Source of the DNA: Arthrobacter sp. MA-N2
GTDB taxonomy: Bacteria > Actinomycetota > Actinomycetes > Actinomycetales > Micrococcaceae
Reading direction: 5' to 3'
Assembly (NCBI RefSeq): GCF_000517125.1
Contig: NZ_KI912155.1
Coordinates: 3,150,034-3,214,033 of the forward strand
Length of the DNA stretch: 64,000 bases
Part shown: positions 18,912 to 29,308 of the stretch, piece by piece
Layout of the letters: every line of letters begins with the position of its first letter
How positions within the stretch are numbered: position 1 is the stretch's first letter
Translations under genes and position numbers: made by a program
The notes under the pieces: generated by a model
The model's database searches: none
The model's input: only the letters and a program-made list of their open reading frames with translations
Told to the model about the DNA's origin: nothing

Positions 18912-19952
18912 ATGGAATGGCAGACCGACATCCTCGGTGCGGACTTTGAAAGTTGCGCGTTCGAGGCGGCTGGACCCGACGGAGTGCTCCGGCGAGCGAC
19001 TTTGGTCCGTCATGTCCCGCACCAAGCCGCGGGCGGTTCCGGCCCGCGGGCCGCCAATGGTTCCGTACTGTTCCTCCACGGCTGGAGCGACTATTTCTTC
19101 AACGTCGCCCTGGCGCAGTTTTGGACGGGACAGGGCTTCCGGTTCTACGCGCTGGACATGCACAACCACGGCCGCAGCCTGCAGGCAGAAACGCCTGGCG
19201 GTTACGTAGAGCACTTGGACGACTATGACGCCGAAATCAGCAAGACCATAGAGATGATCCGCTCTTGCGATCCGCTCGGGGAGGCGCCTGGTCCGTTGAC
19301 CCTCATGGGGCATTCCACCGGTGGCCTTGTGGCGGCGCTGTGGGTCAGCAGGCATCCCGGTACTGTCCAGTTCCTCGTCCTCAATAGCCCATGGCTTGAA
19401 ATGCACGGAAGTTCCATGGTCCGCCGTGCAGCCCAGACCATGGTGAAACCGCTCGCACGTTTCCGCCCGAAGACCATCCTGCGCCTCCCCGAGCGAGGAT
19501 TCTACTACCGCAGCATCAGCAGCTCGGCCGAGGGCGAATGGCTCCTCGACGACAAGTACCGGCCCCCCTTGGCATTCCCCATGCGGGCCGGATGGCTCAG
19601 CGCAGTACTCAGTGGCCACACGAGGGTCGCCCGGGGACTTGGAATAGACATTCCGATCCTGGTGCTGATCTCCGGAGCAAGTGCCAATGGCATGGTCTGG
19701 CAGGAGTCCATGCGTCATTCCGACGCAGTATTGGACGTCAATACCATGGCCGTCCGCGCCATGACGCTTGGCCGGACCGTCACCTTGGAACGAGTGGATG
19801 GCGGACTGCATGATGTGTTCCTGTCCGCCGGTCCGGTGCGCGCCGACGCCTACGCGAGGCTCGCACGATGGATTCACGGATACATTTCCAGTGGACCGCA
19901 GCCGGAACCTCCGGCCGGACTCGAACGTGGCGGGACGGGGGACATGTCATGA
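18912..19952 (+). CDS. Alpha/beta hydrolase A of a tandem paralogous pair
   Basis: The 346-residue protein has an oxyanion HGW motif in LFLHGWSDYF (about 53-62), a YALDMHNHGRS segment, the nucleophile elbow GHSTGG with Ser135, and a candidate catalytic His near the C-terminus (GGLHDVFLS). This resembles lysophospholipase/monoacylglycerol-lipase-like serine hydrolases. It is homologous along its length to the next gene. It lies 9 nt after the KstD-like gene and overlaps its paralogue by ATGA, so the three are probably co-translated. Substrate unknown. Confidence 0.85.
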   Translation: MEWQTDILGADFESCAFEAAGPDGVLRRATLVRHVPHQAAGGSGPRAANGSVLFLHGWSDYFFNVALAQFWTGQGFRFYALDMHNHGRSLQAETPGGYVEHLDDYDAEISKTIEMIRSCDPLGEAPGPLTLMGHSTGGLVAALWVSRHPGTVQFLVLNSPWLEMHGSSMVRRAAQTMVKPLARFRPKTILRLPERGFYYRSISSSAEGEWLLDDKYRPPLAFPMRAGWLSAVLSGHTRVARGLGIDIPILVLISGASANGMVWQESMRHSDAVLDVNTMAVRAMTLGRTVTLERVDGGLHDVFLSAGPVRADAYARLARWIHGYISSGPQPEPPAGLERGGTGDMS

Positions 19953-21022
19953 CCACGGAGCTGGGGTTGCCTGTTTGGCAACAAGACTATTTAGGCCCTG
20001 GTTTCGAAACCTTGGAGCTTGAACTTTCACCCGATGAAGAAGGACCGGTTTGCGCCACGCTCATCCGGCACGTCCGCCCGGTGGCCACCCAGTCCGTTCC
20101 ACACGGGCTTCTGGACGCTTTGGCAGCTTTCACCAGACGCCGACGCCGGCACGACGTACCCGTCACCGGGGGCCCGCCGCGTGTGGTGCTGTACCTGCAC
20201 GGCTGGGCCGACTATTTCCTGCAAACGGAACTAGCCGAATTCCTGGGTGCTTCGGGATTCCATTTCTATGCCCTTGACTTACGTAAGTTCGGGCGGAGCC
20301 TGCGGCCAGCTCAGACCCCCGGCTACACCACCGACTTGACCGTTTATGACGAAGACCTCGACGCTGCCCTACTTGCCATACAACAGGACGTTGCTGAGCG
20401 GACCGGAAGTGCGGACATTCCCACCGTTCACCTGTTGGCACATTCCCTTGGCGGCCTGATCGCGGCGCTTTGGGCTGACAGGAACCCCGGCCGCATTGCC
20501 ACGCTGACCTTGAATTCGCCGTGGCTGGAACTTCAAGGCAGCAGCCTGATCCGCAGCATAGCGATGCACGTGGTGGAACCGTTTGCGCGCACCGACCCCA
20601 AACGGCCTTTCCGCTTCCCCGAGATGCCGGCCTATTGGGAAAGCGTCAGCAATCTGGCCCACGGGGAATGGACCCTCGATCCGGAATGGCGGCCCCGGGC
20701 TTCTTTCCCCATCCGTGCAGGCTGGACAAAAGCAGTCCTGGCCGGACACGCCGCCGTCGAGCGCAAACTCAATATCGACGCTCCGGTGCTGGTGCTGCTT
20801 TCCGGCCGTACGCGGATCCAGGCCGAGTGGAGCGCTGAACTCATGCGCGTCGACGCCGTCATCGACGTCGAACAGACTGCCCGCCGGGCACTGGGCCTCG
20901 GCCGGCGGACGGCAGTGTTCCGCTATCCGGGAGCCATTCACGATGTGTTCCTGTCACGGCGCACTGTCCGCCAGCAGGCCTACCGGGACGTCGCCATCTG
21001 GTTGGCTTCCTATCCGGACTGA
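19949..21022 (+). CDS. Alpha/beta hydrolase B of a tandem paralogous pair
   Basis: The 357-residue product matches its upstream neighbour in order of motifs: LYLHGWADYF (about 81-90), YALDLRKFGRS, nucleophile elbow AHSLGG with Ser166, LNSPWLELQGSS, and GAIHDVFLS near the end with the likely catalytic His. It carries a longer loop before the first HGW motif than its paralogue. ATG 19949 is chosen because it overlaps the previous stop (ATGA). Divergence of the nucleophile elbow (AHSLGG against GHSTGG) suggests the two copies differ in substrate. Ends 6 bp from the convergent uppS stop. Confidence 0.85.
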   Translation: MTTELGLPVWQQDYLGPGFETLELELSPDEEGPVCATLIRHVRPVATQSVPHGLLDALAAFTRRRRRHDVPVTGGPPRVVLYLHGWADYFLQTELAEFLGASGFHFYALDLRKFGRSLRPAQTPGYTTDLTVYDEDLDAALLAIQQDVAERTGSADIPTVHLLAHSLGGLIAALWADRNPGRIATLTLNSPWLELQGSSLIRSIAMHVVEPFARTDPKRPFRFPEMPAYWESVSNLAHGEWTLDPEWRPRASFPIRAGWTKAVLAGHAAVERKLNIDAPVLVLLSGRTRIQAEWSAELMRVDAVIDVEQTARRALGLGRRTAVFRYPGAIHDVFLSRRTVRQQAYRDVAIWLASYPD

Positions 21023-21028
21023 CTGTGC

Positions 21029-21844
21029 TTAGCGGGTCGCGGCGTCAACGGCACCGCCGTAGCGACGGTCCCGTTTGGCGTAGATTTCGACGGCGTCCCA
21101 CAACGTCCTGCGGTCGACGTCCGGCCACAACGTATCCATGAAGACGAACTCCGCGTAGGCAGATTGCCACAGGAGGAAGTTGGAGAGCCGCTGCTCACCC
21201 GAGCTGCGCAGGAACAAGTCCACATCGGGAAGATCCGGTTCGTCCAGATATTTCTGGATGGTCTTCTCAGTGACAGAGCCGGGTTTCAGGCGGCCGTCGG
21301 CAACATCCCGGGCAATAGCGGCCACGGCATCGGCGATTTCGGCTCGACCACCGTAGTTAACACACATGGTCAAAGTGCATGTGTCGTTGCCACGTGTGTA
21401 CTCCTCGGCTTCCTCGAGTTCCTTGATAACGGAACCCCACAGCCGGGGCCGTCGCCCAGCCCATCGAATCCGCACTCCCCACTCGTCGAGCTGGTTGCGC
21501 TGCCGACGTAGCACGTCTTTGTTAAATCCCATGAGGAAGCGCACTTCTTCGGGCGAACGGCGCCAGTTTTCCGTAGAGAATGCGTAGACACTGACATACT
21601 TGATGCCGAGTTCGATCGCTCCGGCCATCACGTCGAGCAGGGCGGGCTCCCCGGCTTTGTGGCCCTCGATGCGTGGCAGGCCGCGCTGGTTTGCCCAACG
21701 GCCGTTGCCGTCCATGACGATGGCGACGTGGCGCGGTATCAGTTCGGCGGGAATCGCCGGAGGCCTGGCACCTGAAGGATGGGGGTAAGGGGCCATTACG
21801 GGGATTGTCCGTGCCGTTGCCGTCTTCTTTTTTCCCAGTGCCAC
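21029..21844 (-). CDS. uppS: Isoprenyl (undecaprenyl/decaprenyl) diphosphate synthase
   Basis: A cis-prenyltransferase that makes the polyprenyl diphosphate carrier lipid for cell-wall synthesis. The 271-residue protein has the diphosphate-binding VMDGNGRWA (Asp45), [11 protein letters not shown], and the C-terminal [24 protein letters not shown] signature. The exact chain length produced cannot be read. GTG 21844 follows the recO stop by 2 nt, so the two are in one operon, as in many actinobacteria. Confidence 0.95.
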   Translation of the reverse strand: MALGKKKTATARTIPVMAPYPHPSGARPPAIPAELIPRHVAIVMDGNGRWANQRGLPRIEGHKAGEPALLDVMAGAIELGIKYVSVYAFSTENWRRSPEEVRFLMGFNKDVLRRQRNQLDEWGVRIRWAGRRPRLWGSVIKELEEAEEYTRGNDTCTLTMCVNYGGRAEIADAVAAIARDVADGRLKPGSVTEKTIQKYLDEPDLPDVDLFLRSSGEQRLSNFLLWQSAYAEFVFMDTLWPDVDRRTLWDAVEIYAKRDRRYGGAVDAATR

Positions 21845-21846
21845 TG

Positions 21847-22599
21847 TCAGCTTCGCTCCACATGTTTGAGGGACTTCAATGCTCGTTCAAGATGCCATTG
21901 CAAGTAGCTGGCCACCAAACCCGCCGCTTCGCGGCGGTGAACGCTTTCGGACTCATCGGCAATGGCCCAGTCCCCCGTCAGCAGGGCGGCCAAAAGGATC
22001 ACCGTCGCGGTCGCGGGCGCCGGCGAACCGGGCGGGCGGCAATTGCTACAGATCATTCCGCCCAAGGGCGCGGAGAAAGCGGTGTGGGGACCAGCCGCCC
22101 CGCAGCGTGCGCAATTGGTGAAACTGGGTGCCCAGCCGCCGGTGGCCAGGGCACGGAGGAGGTATGAATCAAGAATGAGTTCCGGAGGATGGTCCGAACG
22201 GCTCAGCGAGGCAAGAGCGCCCACCAGCAAGTTGTACTGGGCGGTCCCCGAATCGACGTCGGCGTCGGTCAGTTTCTCTGCCGTTTCGGTCATGACCGCA
22301 GCCACGGTATACCGGGAGTAGTCGGCGGCGATGGAGCTTCCGTAGGCTCCCTTGGCAACAGCCTGCGTGACAATGTCCAGGTTTCGGCCGGAGATAAGTT
22401 GCAGGTCTGCCACCATGAAGGGCTCCAGCCGGGCACCGAAGCGGCTTGAGGTACGCCGCACGCCCTTGGCAACGGCCCTTACTTGGCCGTGGTGCTTCGT
22501 CAGCAGGGTGATGATGCGGTCCGCTTCGCCCAGCTTGTGAGTACGCAGCACTACGGCATCGTCCCGATAGGATCGCGCTGCAAACGAAGGATTGGCCAC
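21847..22599 (-). CDS. recO: DNA repair protein RecO
   Basis: RecO anneals single-stranded DNA and loads RecA in the RecFOR pathway. The 250-residue protein has an N-terminal OB fold ([19 protein letters not shown]) and, in the C-terminal half, a four-Cys zinc motif in CARCG...CSNC. GTG 22599 is the likely start; the open frame to 22680 runs through the leuA terminator hairpin and is not convincing. Operon with uppS. Confidence 0.92.
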   Translation of the reverse strand: MANPSFAARSYRDDAVVLRTHKLGEADRIITLLTKHHGQVRAVAKGVRRTSSRFGARLEPFMVADLQLISGRNLDIVTQAVAKGAYGSSIAADYSRYTVAAVMTETAEKLTDADVDSGTAQYNLLVGALASLSRSDHPPELILDSYLLRALATGGWAPSFTNCARCGAAGPHTAFSAPLGGMICSNCRPPGSPAPATATVILLAALLTGDWAIADESESVHRREAAGLVASYLQWHLERALKSLKHVERS

Positions 22600-22640
22600 A
22601 GTTAATCTTCGCACTACACCGGCCGTTCTCGGGACCGGCC

Positions 22641-22678
22641 GTGCCGTGCGGCGCCGTGTTGACGGCGCCGCACGGCAC
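22641..22678 (-). terminator. Hairpin after leuA
   Basis: A perfect 16-bp GC-rich stem (22641-22656 with 22663-22678, 6-nt loop) starts 6 bp beyond the leuA stop. No T-tract follows on the minus strand, so its efficiency is uncertain. Confidence 0.7.
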
Positions 22679-22683
22679 ACTGG

Positions 22684-24426
<1,743 letters not shown>

Positions 24427-24496
24427 TTAGGGCCTTTTCTCTTAATCTTTGATGGAAGATTGGCCGGGCACAGCTAACTCCGCAGCGAGGGTTGGC

Positions 24497-24562
24497 CTAG
24501 CGAATGATCGCCTTCGAGGCCCCGCCGCGGCAGCTAAGGAGAAGCATTCCTGCACGCACCAT
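24497..24562 (-). CDS. leuA leader peptide (putative)
   Basis: A 21-codon ORF, MVRAGMLLLSCRGGASKAII followed by Arg and stop, ends 73 nt before the leuA start. It holds three consecutive Leu codons (CTT CTC CTT). The segment CTCCTTAGC at 24533-24541, covering two of them, can pair imperfectly with GCTGCGGAG further downstream (24478-24486). This resembles the LEU element described for actinobacterial leuA leaders, where ribosome stalling at Leu codons alters a long-range pairing. The start may instead be the GTG at codon 2 or the ATG at codon 6. Function is inferred. Confidence 0.6.
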   Translation of the reverse strand: MVRAGMLLLSCRGGASKAIIR

Positions 24563-24674
24563 TTCACAGTAACACGGGTGCGTATGATGACAATGCAATA
24601 CCTGAAGCAACGTCCACCATGCAGACGCGGTAACGGTGGATAGCCTGTTCCGCTCGTCGTCCGAAGGAGTTCTA

Positions 24675-26627
24675 GTGCCACAATCGGGGATCACACTGAC
24701 CAACATCGATGAAAGTGTCAGGCCGCAGGACGACCTCTATCAGCACGTCAATGGATCGTGGCTGAAGTCGACCATCATTCCGGATGACCGCCCGTTGGAG
24801 GGAACATTCACCGCGTTGCGCGATGGCGCTGAACTGGCAGTGAAGGCGATCATCGAGGAAGCAGCCGCCAAGGGCCAGGACGCCAGCGGAATCCAACGCA
24901 AGATCGGCGAGCTCTACAACAGCTTCATGGATGAGGATTCCGCCGAGGCCAAAGGCCTGGAGCCCATCCGCGCCCGGCTCGATGCGGTCTTTGCAACAGC
25001 TTCGCCCGCCGAGGTTGTTTCGTTGACGGGGCGGCTGTTCCGTTCCGATGTCTCTGGTCTCTTTTCCATCTATCCGGCCCCTGATGCCGGGAACCCGGAC
25101 CGGGTCCTGCTGTACATCGGCCAAGGCGGGCTGGGCCTTCCTGACGAGTCCTACTATCGGGAAGAAAAGTTCGCGCCGATCGTTGAGGCGTATGCCAAGT
25201 ACGTCGCCAGGCTCTTCGGCCTGGCAGACATTCCCGACGCCGACGCAGCAGCCGCACGCGTCGTCGCCCTTGAAAAGGCCCTTGCCTCGCACCACTGGGA
25301 CAACGTCACGCTCCGTGATCCGCAGAAGACCTACAACCTCAAGACTGCGGAGCAAAGCCGCGAACTTTTCCCGTACCTTGATGAATGGTTCCACTCAGCG
25401 CGGATCGAGGGAGACAAAGTCACCGAGTTGGTGGTGAGCACGCCTGATTACTTCTCCGGTGCGGCCGCGCTCGTTGAGTCCGAGCCTCTCGCCGCATGGC
25501 AGGAATGGCTGGCCCTGCGGGTGCTCAATGCCGCGGCCCCCTATCTGTCGTCGGCCTTCGTTGATGCGAACTTCGATTTCTATGGCACCACCTTGAGTGG
25601 CACGCCGCAGAACAAGGACCGCTGGAAGCGGGGAGTCGCCGTCGTCGAAGCCGCACTCGGCGAGGCGGTGGGACAGATCTACGTGGAGCGCCATTTCCCC
25701 GAAGGCTACAAGGCCAGGATGCAGACGCTGGTTGCGAAGCTGATCGAGGCCTATCGCCAAAGCATCACTGCCCTCGACTGGATGGGCGAGAACACCAAAG
25801 CGGAAGCCTTGAAGAAACTGGAGGCTTTCCGGCCGAAGATCGGCTTCCCGGACAAATGGATAGACTATTCCGCTGTCGACATCGATCCGACTGATTTGCT
25901 GGGGAACGTCGAGCGGGCACATGACGCCGACGTCGACCGCCATCTTGATGAAATCGGCAAGCCGGTCGATCTCGACAAATGGCTCATGACCCCGCAGACT
26001 GTCAACGCCTACTACCACCCGATGCTGAACGAGATTGTCTTCCCGGCCGCGATCCTGCAACCGCCCTTCTTCACCGCGGAGGCTGACGACGCCGTCAACT
26101 ACGGCGGAATCGGTGCCATCATCGGCCATGAGATCGGCCATGGCTTCGACGACCAGGGCTCCCAGTTTGACGGAAGCGGAGCGCTGCGGAATTGGTGGAG
26201 CGAAGAAGACCGCAAGGCCTTCGAAGCACTGGCGGCCAAGCTTGTGGCCCAATTTGACGAACTTGCGCCTTACGCCGCTCCCGAACACAAGGTCAACGGC
26301 AAGCTGACGCTAGGCGAAAACATCGGCGATCTGGGTGGCCTGACCATCGCTTACAAGGCCTACCTCCTGAGCCTTGATGGCGCGGAACCGGCTGTTCTCG
26401 AAGGGTTCACCGGCCAGCAGCGTTTCTTCATGTCCTGGGCTGCAGGCTGGCGCCAGGTCATCCGGCCCGAGGAAGCCATCCGGCGTGTCGCCACGGACCC
26501 GCACTCCCCCAACGAGTTCCGTACGAATGCCATCGCGAAGAACCTCGACTCCTTCCATGAGGCGTTCTCGGTGGAAGCCGGGGATGGAATGTGGTTACCA
26601 CCCGAGGACCGCGTGAGCATCTGGTAA
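24675..26627 (+). CDS. M13-family metallopeptidase (neprilysin/PepO-like)
   Basis: A 650-residue zinc endopeptidase of the neprilysin/PepO family. The zinc site HEIGH lies at 485-489 and the third ligand Glu in ENIGDLGG around 547; NAYY upstream of the zinc helix is the conserved substrate-binding segment. The C-terminal tryptophan is also typical. There is no signal peptide or membrane anchor, so the bacterial protein should be cytoplasmic and may degrade short peptides. GTG 24675 is chosen for its AAGGAG site at 5 nt spacing. Stand-alone gene with its own terminator. Confidence 0.93.
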   Translation: MPQSGITLTNIDESVRPQDDLYQHVNGSWLKSTIIPDDRPLEGTFTALRDGAELAVKAIIEEAAAKGQDASGIQRKIGELYNSFMDEDSAEAKGLEPIRARLDAVFATASPAEVVSLTGRLFRSDVSGLFSIYPAPDAGNPDRVLLYIGQGGLGLPDESYYREEKFAPIVEAYAKYVARLFGLADIPDADAAAARVVALEKALASHHWDNVTLRDPQKTYNLKTAEQSRELFPYLDEWFHSARIEGDKVTELVVSTPDYFSGAAALVESEPLAAWQEWLALRVLNAAAPYLSSAFVDANFDFYGTTLSGTPQNKDRWKRGVAVVEAALGEAVGQIYVERHFPEGYKARMQTLVAKLIEAYRQSITALDWMGENTKAEALKKLEAFRPKIGFPDKWIDYSAVDIDPTDLLGNVERAHDADVDRHLDEIGKPVDLDKWLMTPQTVNAYYHPMLNEIVFPAAILQPPFFTAEADDAVNYGGIGAIIGHEIGHGFDDQGSQFDGSGALRNWWSEEDRKAFEALAAKLVAQFDELAPYAAPEHKVNGKLTLGENIGDLGGLTIAYKAYLLSLDGAEPAVLEGFTGQQRFFMSWAAGWRQVIRPEEAIRRVATDPHSPNEFRTNAIAKNLDSFHEAFSVEAGDGMWLPPEDRVSIW

Positions 26628-26650
26628 GCGTCAGCGGCTCTGCCACCAGA

Positions 26651-26689
26651 AGGGAGCGGTCACCACAAGCCCGGTGGTGACCGCTCCCT
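26651..26689. terminator. Terminator between M13 peptidase and LCP genes
   Basis: A perfect 16-bp stem (26651-26666 with 26674-26689) with a 7-nt loop lies between the convergent genes. Confidence 0.88.
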
Positions 26690-26720
26690 TCGCTGCGTCT
26701 CCGGTGTTCCGGTGTTGTTG

Positions 26721-28274
26721 CTACCTCGCGATGAGCGCCGGGTTGACGGCCTGGCACTTCACGTCACCGGCAGTCTGCTTGACGACGTCGGCCGGAACGG
26801 AGGCAACTCCATATTTGGTTCCGGAATCGAAGTCACTGCCTATGTAGACCTGGACTCCGACAACTCCGTTGGACAATTCGATCTGGGAAGCCGGGATCCC
26901 GAGTTGATTCGCGACATCCGGCGCAACGTCGGCGTAGCCGGGTCCATAATAGATGACCGTCTTGGGCACGGCCGCCGCGAGGAAGTGTGCCGCCTCGGTG
27001 AATCCACCGCCAACCAGGGCTGCTGCGATCTCTTGGCCTCGGGATGCGATCCCGGTCCCGTCGGCAACCGTTACCGGCTGAATGGCCTTATTGTAGGCAG
27101 GCGCGCTGGGGGTCGACGGGGTGCTGGATGGAGCCGGCGAAGCGCTGGCCGATGGTGTGGCGGTAGCTCCGGGGGTAGTCAGGTCCAGGTTCGCCTTCAT
27201 CGCGGCAAACAGTTGGGTAGCCTGCGGCTGGGCCAGCTCGAGGCGATTCGGATCGACAGCGGCCGGCCGGGTCGGGACGGAGACGAAGGCCACCTTGGAC
27301 AGGTCGACGTTCTTGAGGCGGCTCCCGATGGTCAGGAGTGACTGGACGGACGCCAGCCCGTCATCCACGGTGAGGTTCTTTGTCACGACGTCAGCGATGG
27401 ACAGCAGGCTCTGAGGATTACTGAGGGTTCCGTCGGATTTGATCTTGCGGGTCAGTGACGAAAGGAACCCTTGTTGCGCCTGAATGCGTCCGAGGTCGCT
27501 TCCGTCGCCGAAACCGTGGCGGGTCCGCAAGAAGGCCAAGGCCTGTTCGCCTTGGACCTTCGAGGTTCCCTGAGGGAGCCGGAGTCCGGAATCGGGGTCG
27601 TAGACAGCGTCGCTCACACATACGTCGACTCCGCCCACGGCGTTGGACAGTTCCTTGACGGCGTTGAAATCAGCCATCATGAAATGGTCGATTTCCAGTC
27701 CCGTGAGCTTGTTCACGGTGTCGACCGCACAGCCAATGCCAGCCTCTGCCATGGCCGAGTTGATCATGACAGAGGAATGGGGTTGATAGACCGTGTTGGT
27801 CTTGGGGTCGGTGCACTGCGGGACATTTACCAGGAGATCGCGGGGGAAACTGGTGAGGCTCACCCTCTTGTTGTCCGCCGAAATGTCCAGCAGCATCATG
27901 ACATCCGACTGGCCGTAGCCCGTGGAGTCCTGCGCGGAACCGTATTGCGAGTTCTTCCCGTCCCGAGTGTCGGACCCAAGGATCAGGATCTGCAAGCGGT
28001 CCGTAGCGTCGTTGGCGGGGGCCTCCGTCCGAGTGGCGCCTGCCGTTAGGGGTGCTTTGCTGATGTTCGACTGCAAGCGGATGACCCAATAAGCAGCGAA
28101 AGCTATTCCAGCGATGAGCAGTACGCTCACAGCGGCCGCAGTCACTTTGAGCCAGACCGGGAGCCCATTGAGAGCATTCATGTGGCGTGGGGTGCCGGAG
28201 GGGTCCCCATGGCGTGCAGCGCCGGACGCACCAACGGTGCCCGGCCCCTGTACGCGTCCGTCGCGACGTCGCAC
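26721..28274 (-). CDS. LCP (LytR-CpsA-Psr) family protein with LytR C-terminal domain
   Basis: LCP enzymes attach glycopolymers such as teichoic acid or arabinogalactan to peptidoglycan outside the cell. The 517-residue protein has a cytoplasmic N-terminus of about 37 residues, one transmembrane helix (about 39-66), and the LCP domain with LILGSDTRDG, conserved Arg in SFPRDLLV and RTRHGFGDGSDLGR. A low-complexity Ala/Ser/Pro/Thr linker (about 345-385) and a LytR_C domain follow. Start GTG 28274 has GGAAAGG upstream; ATG at codon 32 is an alternative. Polymer partner unknown. Confidence 0.9.
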   Translation of the reverse strand: MRRRDGRVQGPGTVGASGAARHGDPSGTPRHMNALNGLPVWLKVTAAAVSVLLIAGIAFAAYWVIRLQSNISKAPLTAGATRTEAPANDATDRLQILILGSDTRDGKNSQYGSAQDSTGYGQSDVMMLLDISADNKRVSLTSFPRDLLVNVPQCTDPKTNTVYQPHSSVMINSAMAEAGIGCAVDTVNKLTGLEIDHFMMADFNAVKELSNAVGGVDVCVSDAVYDPDSGLRLPQGTSKVQGEQALAFLRTRHGFGDGSDLGRIQAQQGFLSSLTRKIKSDGTLSNPQSLLSIADVVTKNLTVDDGLASVQSLLTIGSRLKNVDLSKVAFVSVPTRPAAVDPNRLELAQPQATQLFAAMKANLDLTTPGATATPSASASPAPSSTPSTPSAPAYNKAIQPVTVADGTGIASRGQEIAAALVGGGFTEAAHFLAAAVPKTVIYYGPGYADVAPDVANQLGIPASQIELSNGVVGVQVYIGSDFDSGTKYGVASVPADVVKQTAGDVKCQAVNPALIAR

Positions 28275-28345
28275 TACTCGCTCAACCTTTCCTCGGAAAA
28301 CGGGATTCGGACCATTTTACGGGCCCGAACTGGGAAAACCCCCAG

Positions 28346-29308
28346 CTAGAACCCCAGCTTCACGAGTTGCTTCGGATCGCGTTGCCAGTCCTTGGCCACC
28401 TTGACATGCAGGTCGAGGTAGATCTTGGTCCCCAGGAGAGCTTCGATCCCCCTGCGGGCGTTGGTCCCGACCTCCCGCAGGCGGCTTCCGGCTTTACCGA
28501 TAATGATGGCTTTCTGGGACGGACGTTCGACGTAGAGATTGACCCGCACATCAAGGAGCGGATTGTCCTCGGAACGGCCCTCGCGCGGGACGATTTCCTC
28601 GACCACCACTGCCAGGGAGTGCGGAAGCTCGTCCCGGACGCCCTCCAAGGCGGCTTCCCGGATCAGTTCGGCGACCATGACGGCTTCGGGCTCATCCGTC
28701 AGTTCACCGTCAGGGTAAAGAGGCGGAGAGGACGGCAAGTGCCCAATGAGAACGTCGGCAACTGTATCGACCTGGAAGCCGTCGGCTGCAGAAACCGGAA
28801 CGATATCCGCCCAGCCTTGCTCGCCGAGGACTTCGCGACCCAGCGCGGCTACGGCCAGGAGCTGCTCGGTCAGGGCCTGACGGTCCACGAGATCGGTCTT
28901 GGTGACAAGTGCAATGATGGGCTTGCGTCCGACAGCTGCGAGCTGGGCCGCGATGTACTTGTCACCCGGACCGATTTTCTCGTTGGCCGGGAGGCAAAAG
29001 CCAATGGCATCCACTTCGGAGAGGGTGTCCGCGACGAGGTCGTTGAGCCGCTTGCCAAGAAGGGTGCGGGGGCGGTGCAAACCCGGAGTGTCCACGAGGA
29101 TGAGTTGGGCATCCTCGCGATGAACGATGCCGCGGATAGTGTGCCTGGTGGTCTGCGGCTTTGCCGAGGTAATGGCGACCTTCTGGCCAACCAAAGCGTT
29201 GGTGAGGGTCGACTTTCCCGCATTGGGACGGCCCACAAGAACCGAGAAACCCGCGTGGAAGCCGCCGAAGTCCTGATCGGCGTCGAACTTCTTATTGTGC
29301 TTGCTCAC
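28346..29308 (-). CDS. era: GTPase Era
   Basis: Era binds the 3' end of 16S rRNA and helps 30S assembly. The 320-residue protein has the G1 loop GRPNAGKST, the effector TTR, DTPG, and TKTD nucleotide specificity motif, then a C-terminal KH domain with the GKAGSRLREVG loop. GTG 29308 is chosen because AGGGAG lies upstream; it overlaps the preceding gene by 17 nt. The frame extends to 29389 but those residues run through the end of the neighbouring gene. Last of phoH-ybeY-CorC-era. Confidence 0.95.
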   Translation of the reverse strand: MSKHNKKFDADQDFGGFHAGFSVLVGRPNAGKSTLTNALVGQKVAITSAKPQTTRHTIRGIVHREDAQLILVDTPGLHRPRTLLGKRLNDLVADTLSEVDAIGFCLPANEKIGPGDKYIAAQLAAVGRKPIIALVTKTDLVDRQALTEQLLAVAALGREVLGEQGWADIVPVSAADGFQVDTVADVLIGHLPSSPPLYPDGELTDEPEAVMVAELIREAALEGVRDELPHSLAVVVEEIVPREGRSEDNPLLDVRVNLYVERPSQKAIIIGKAGSRLREVGTNARRGIEALLGTKIYLDLHVKVAKDWQRDPKQLVKLGF

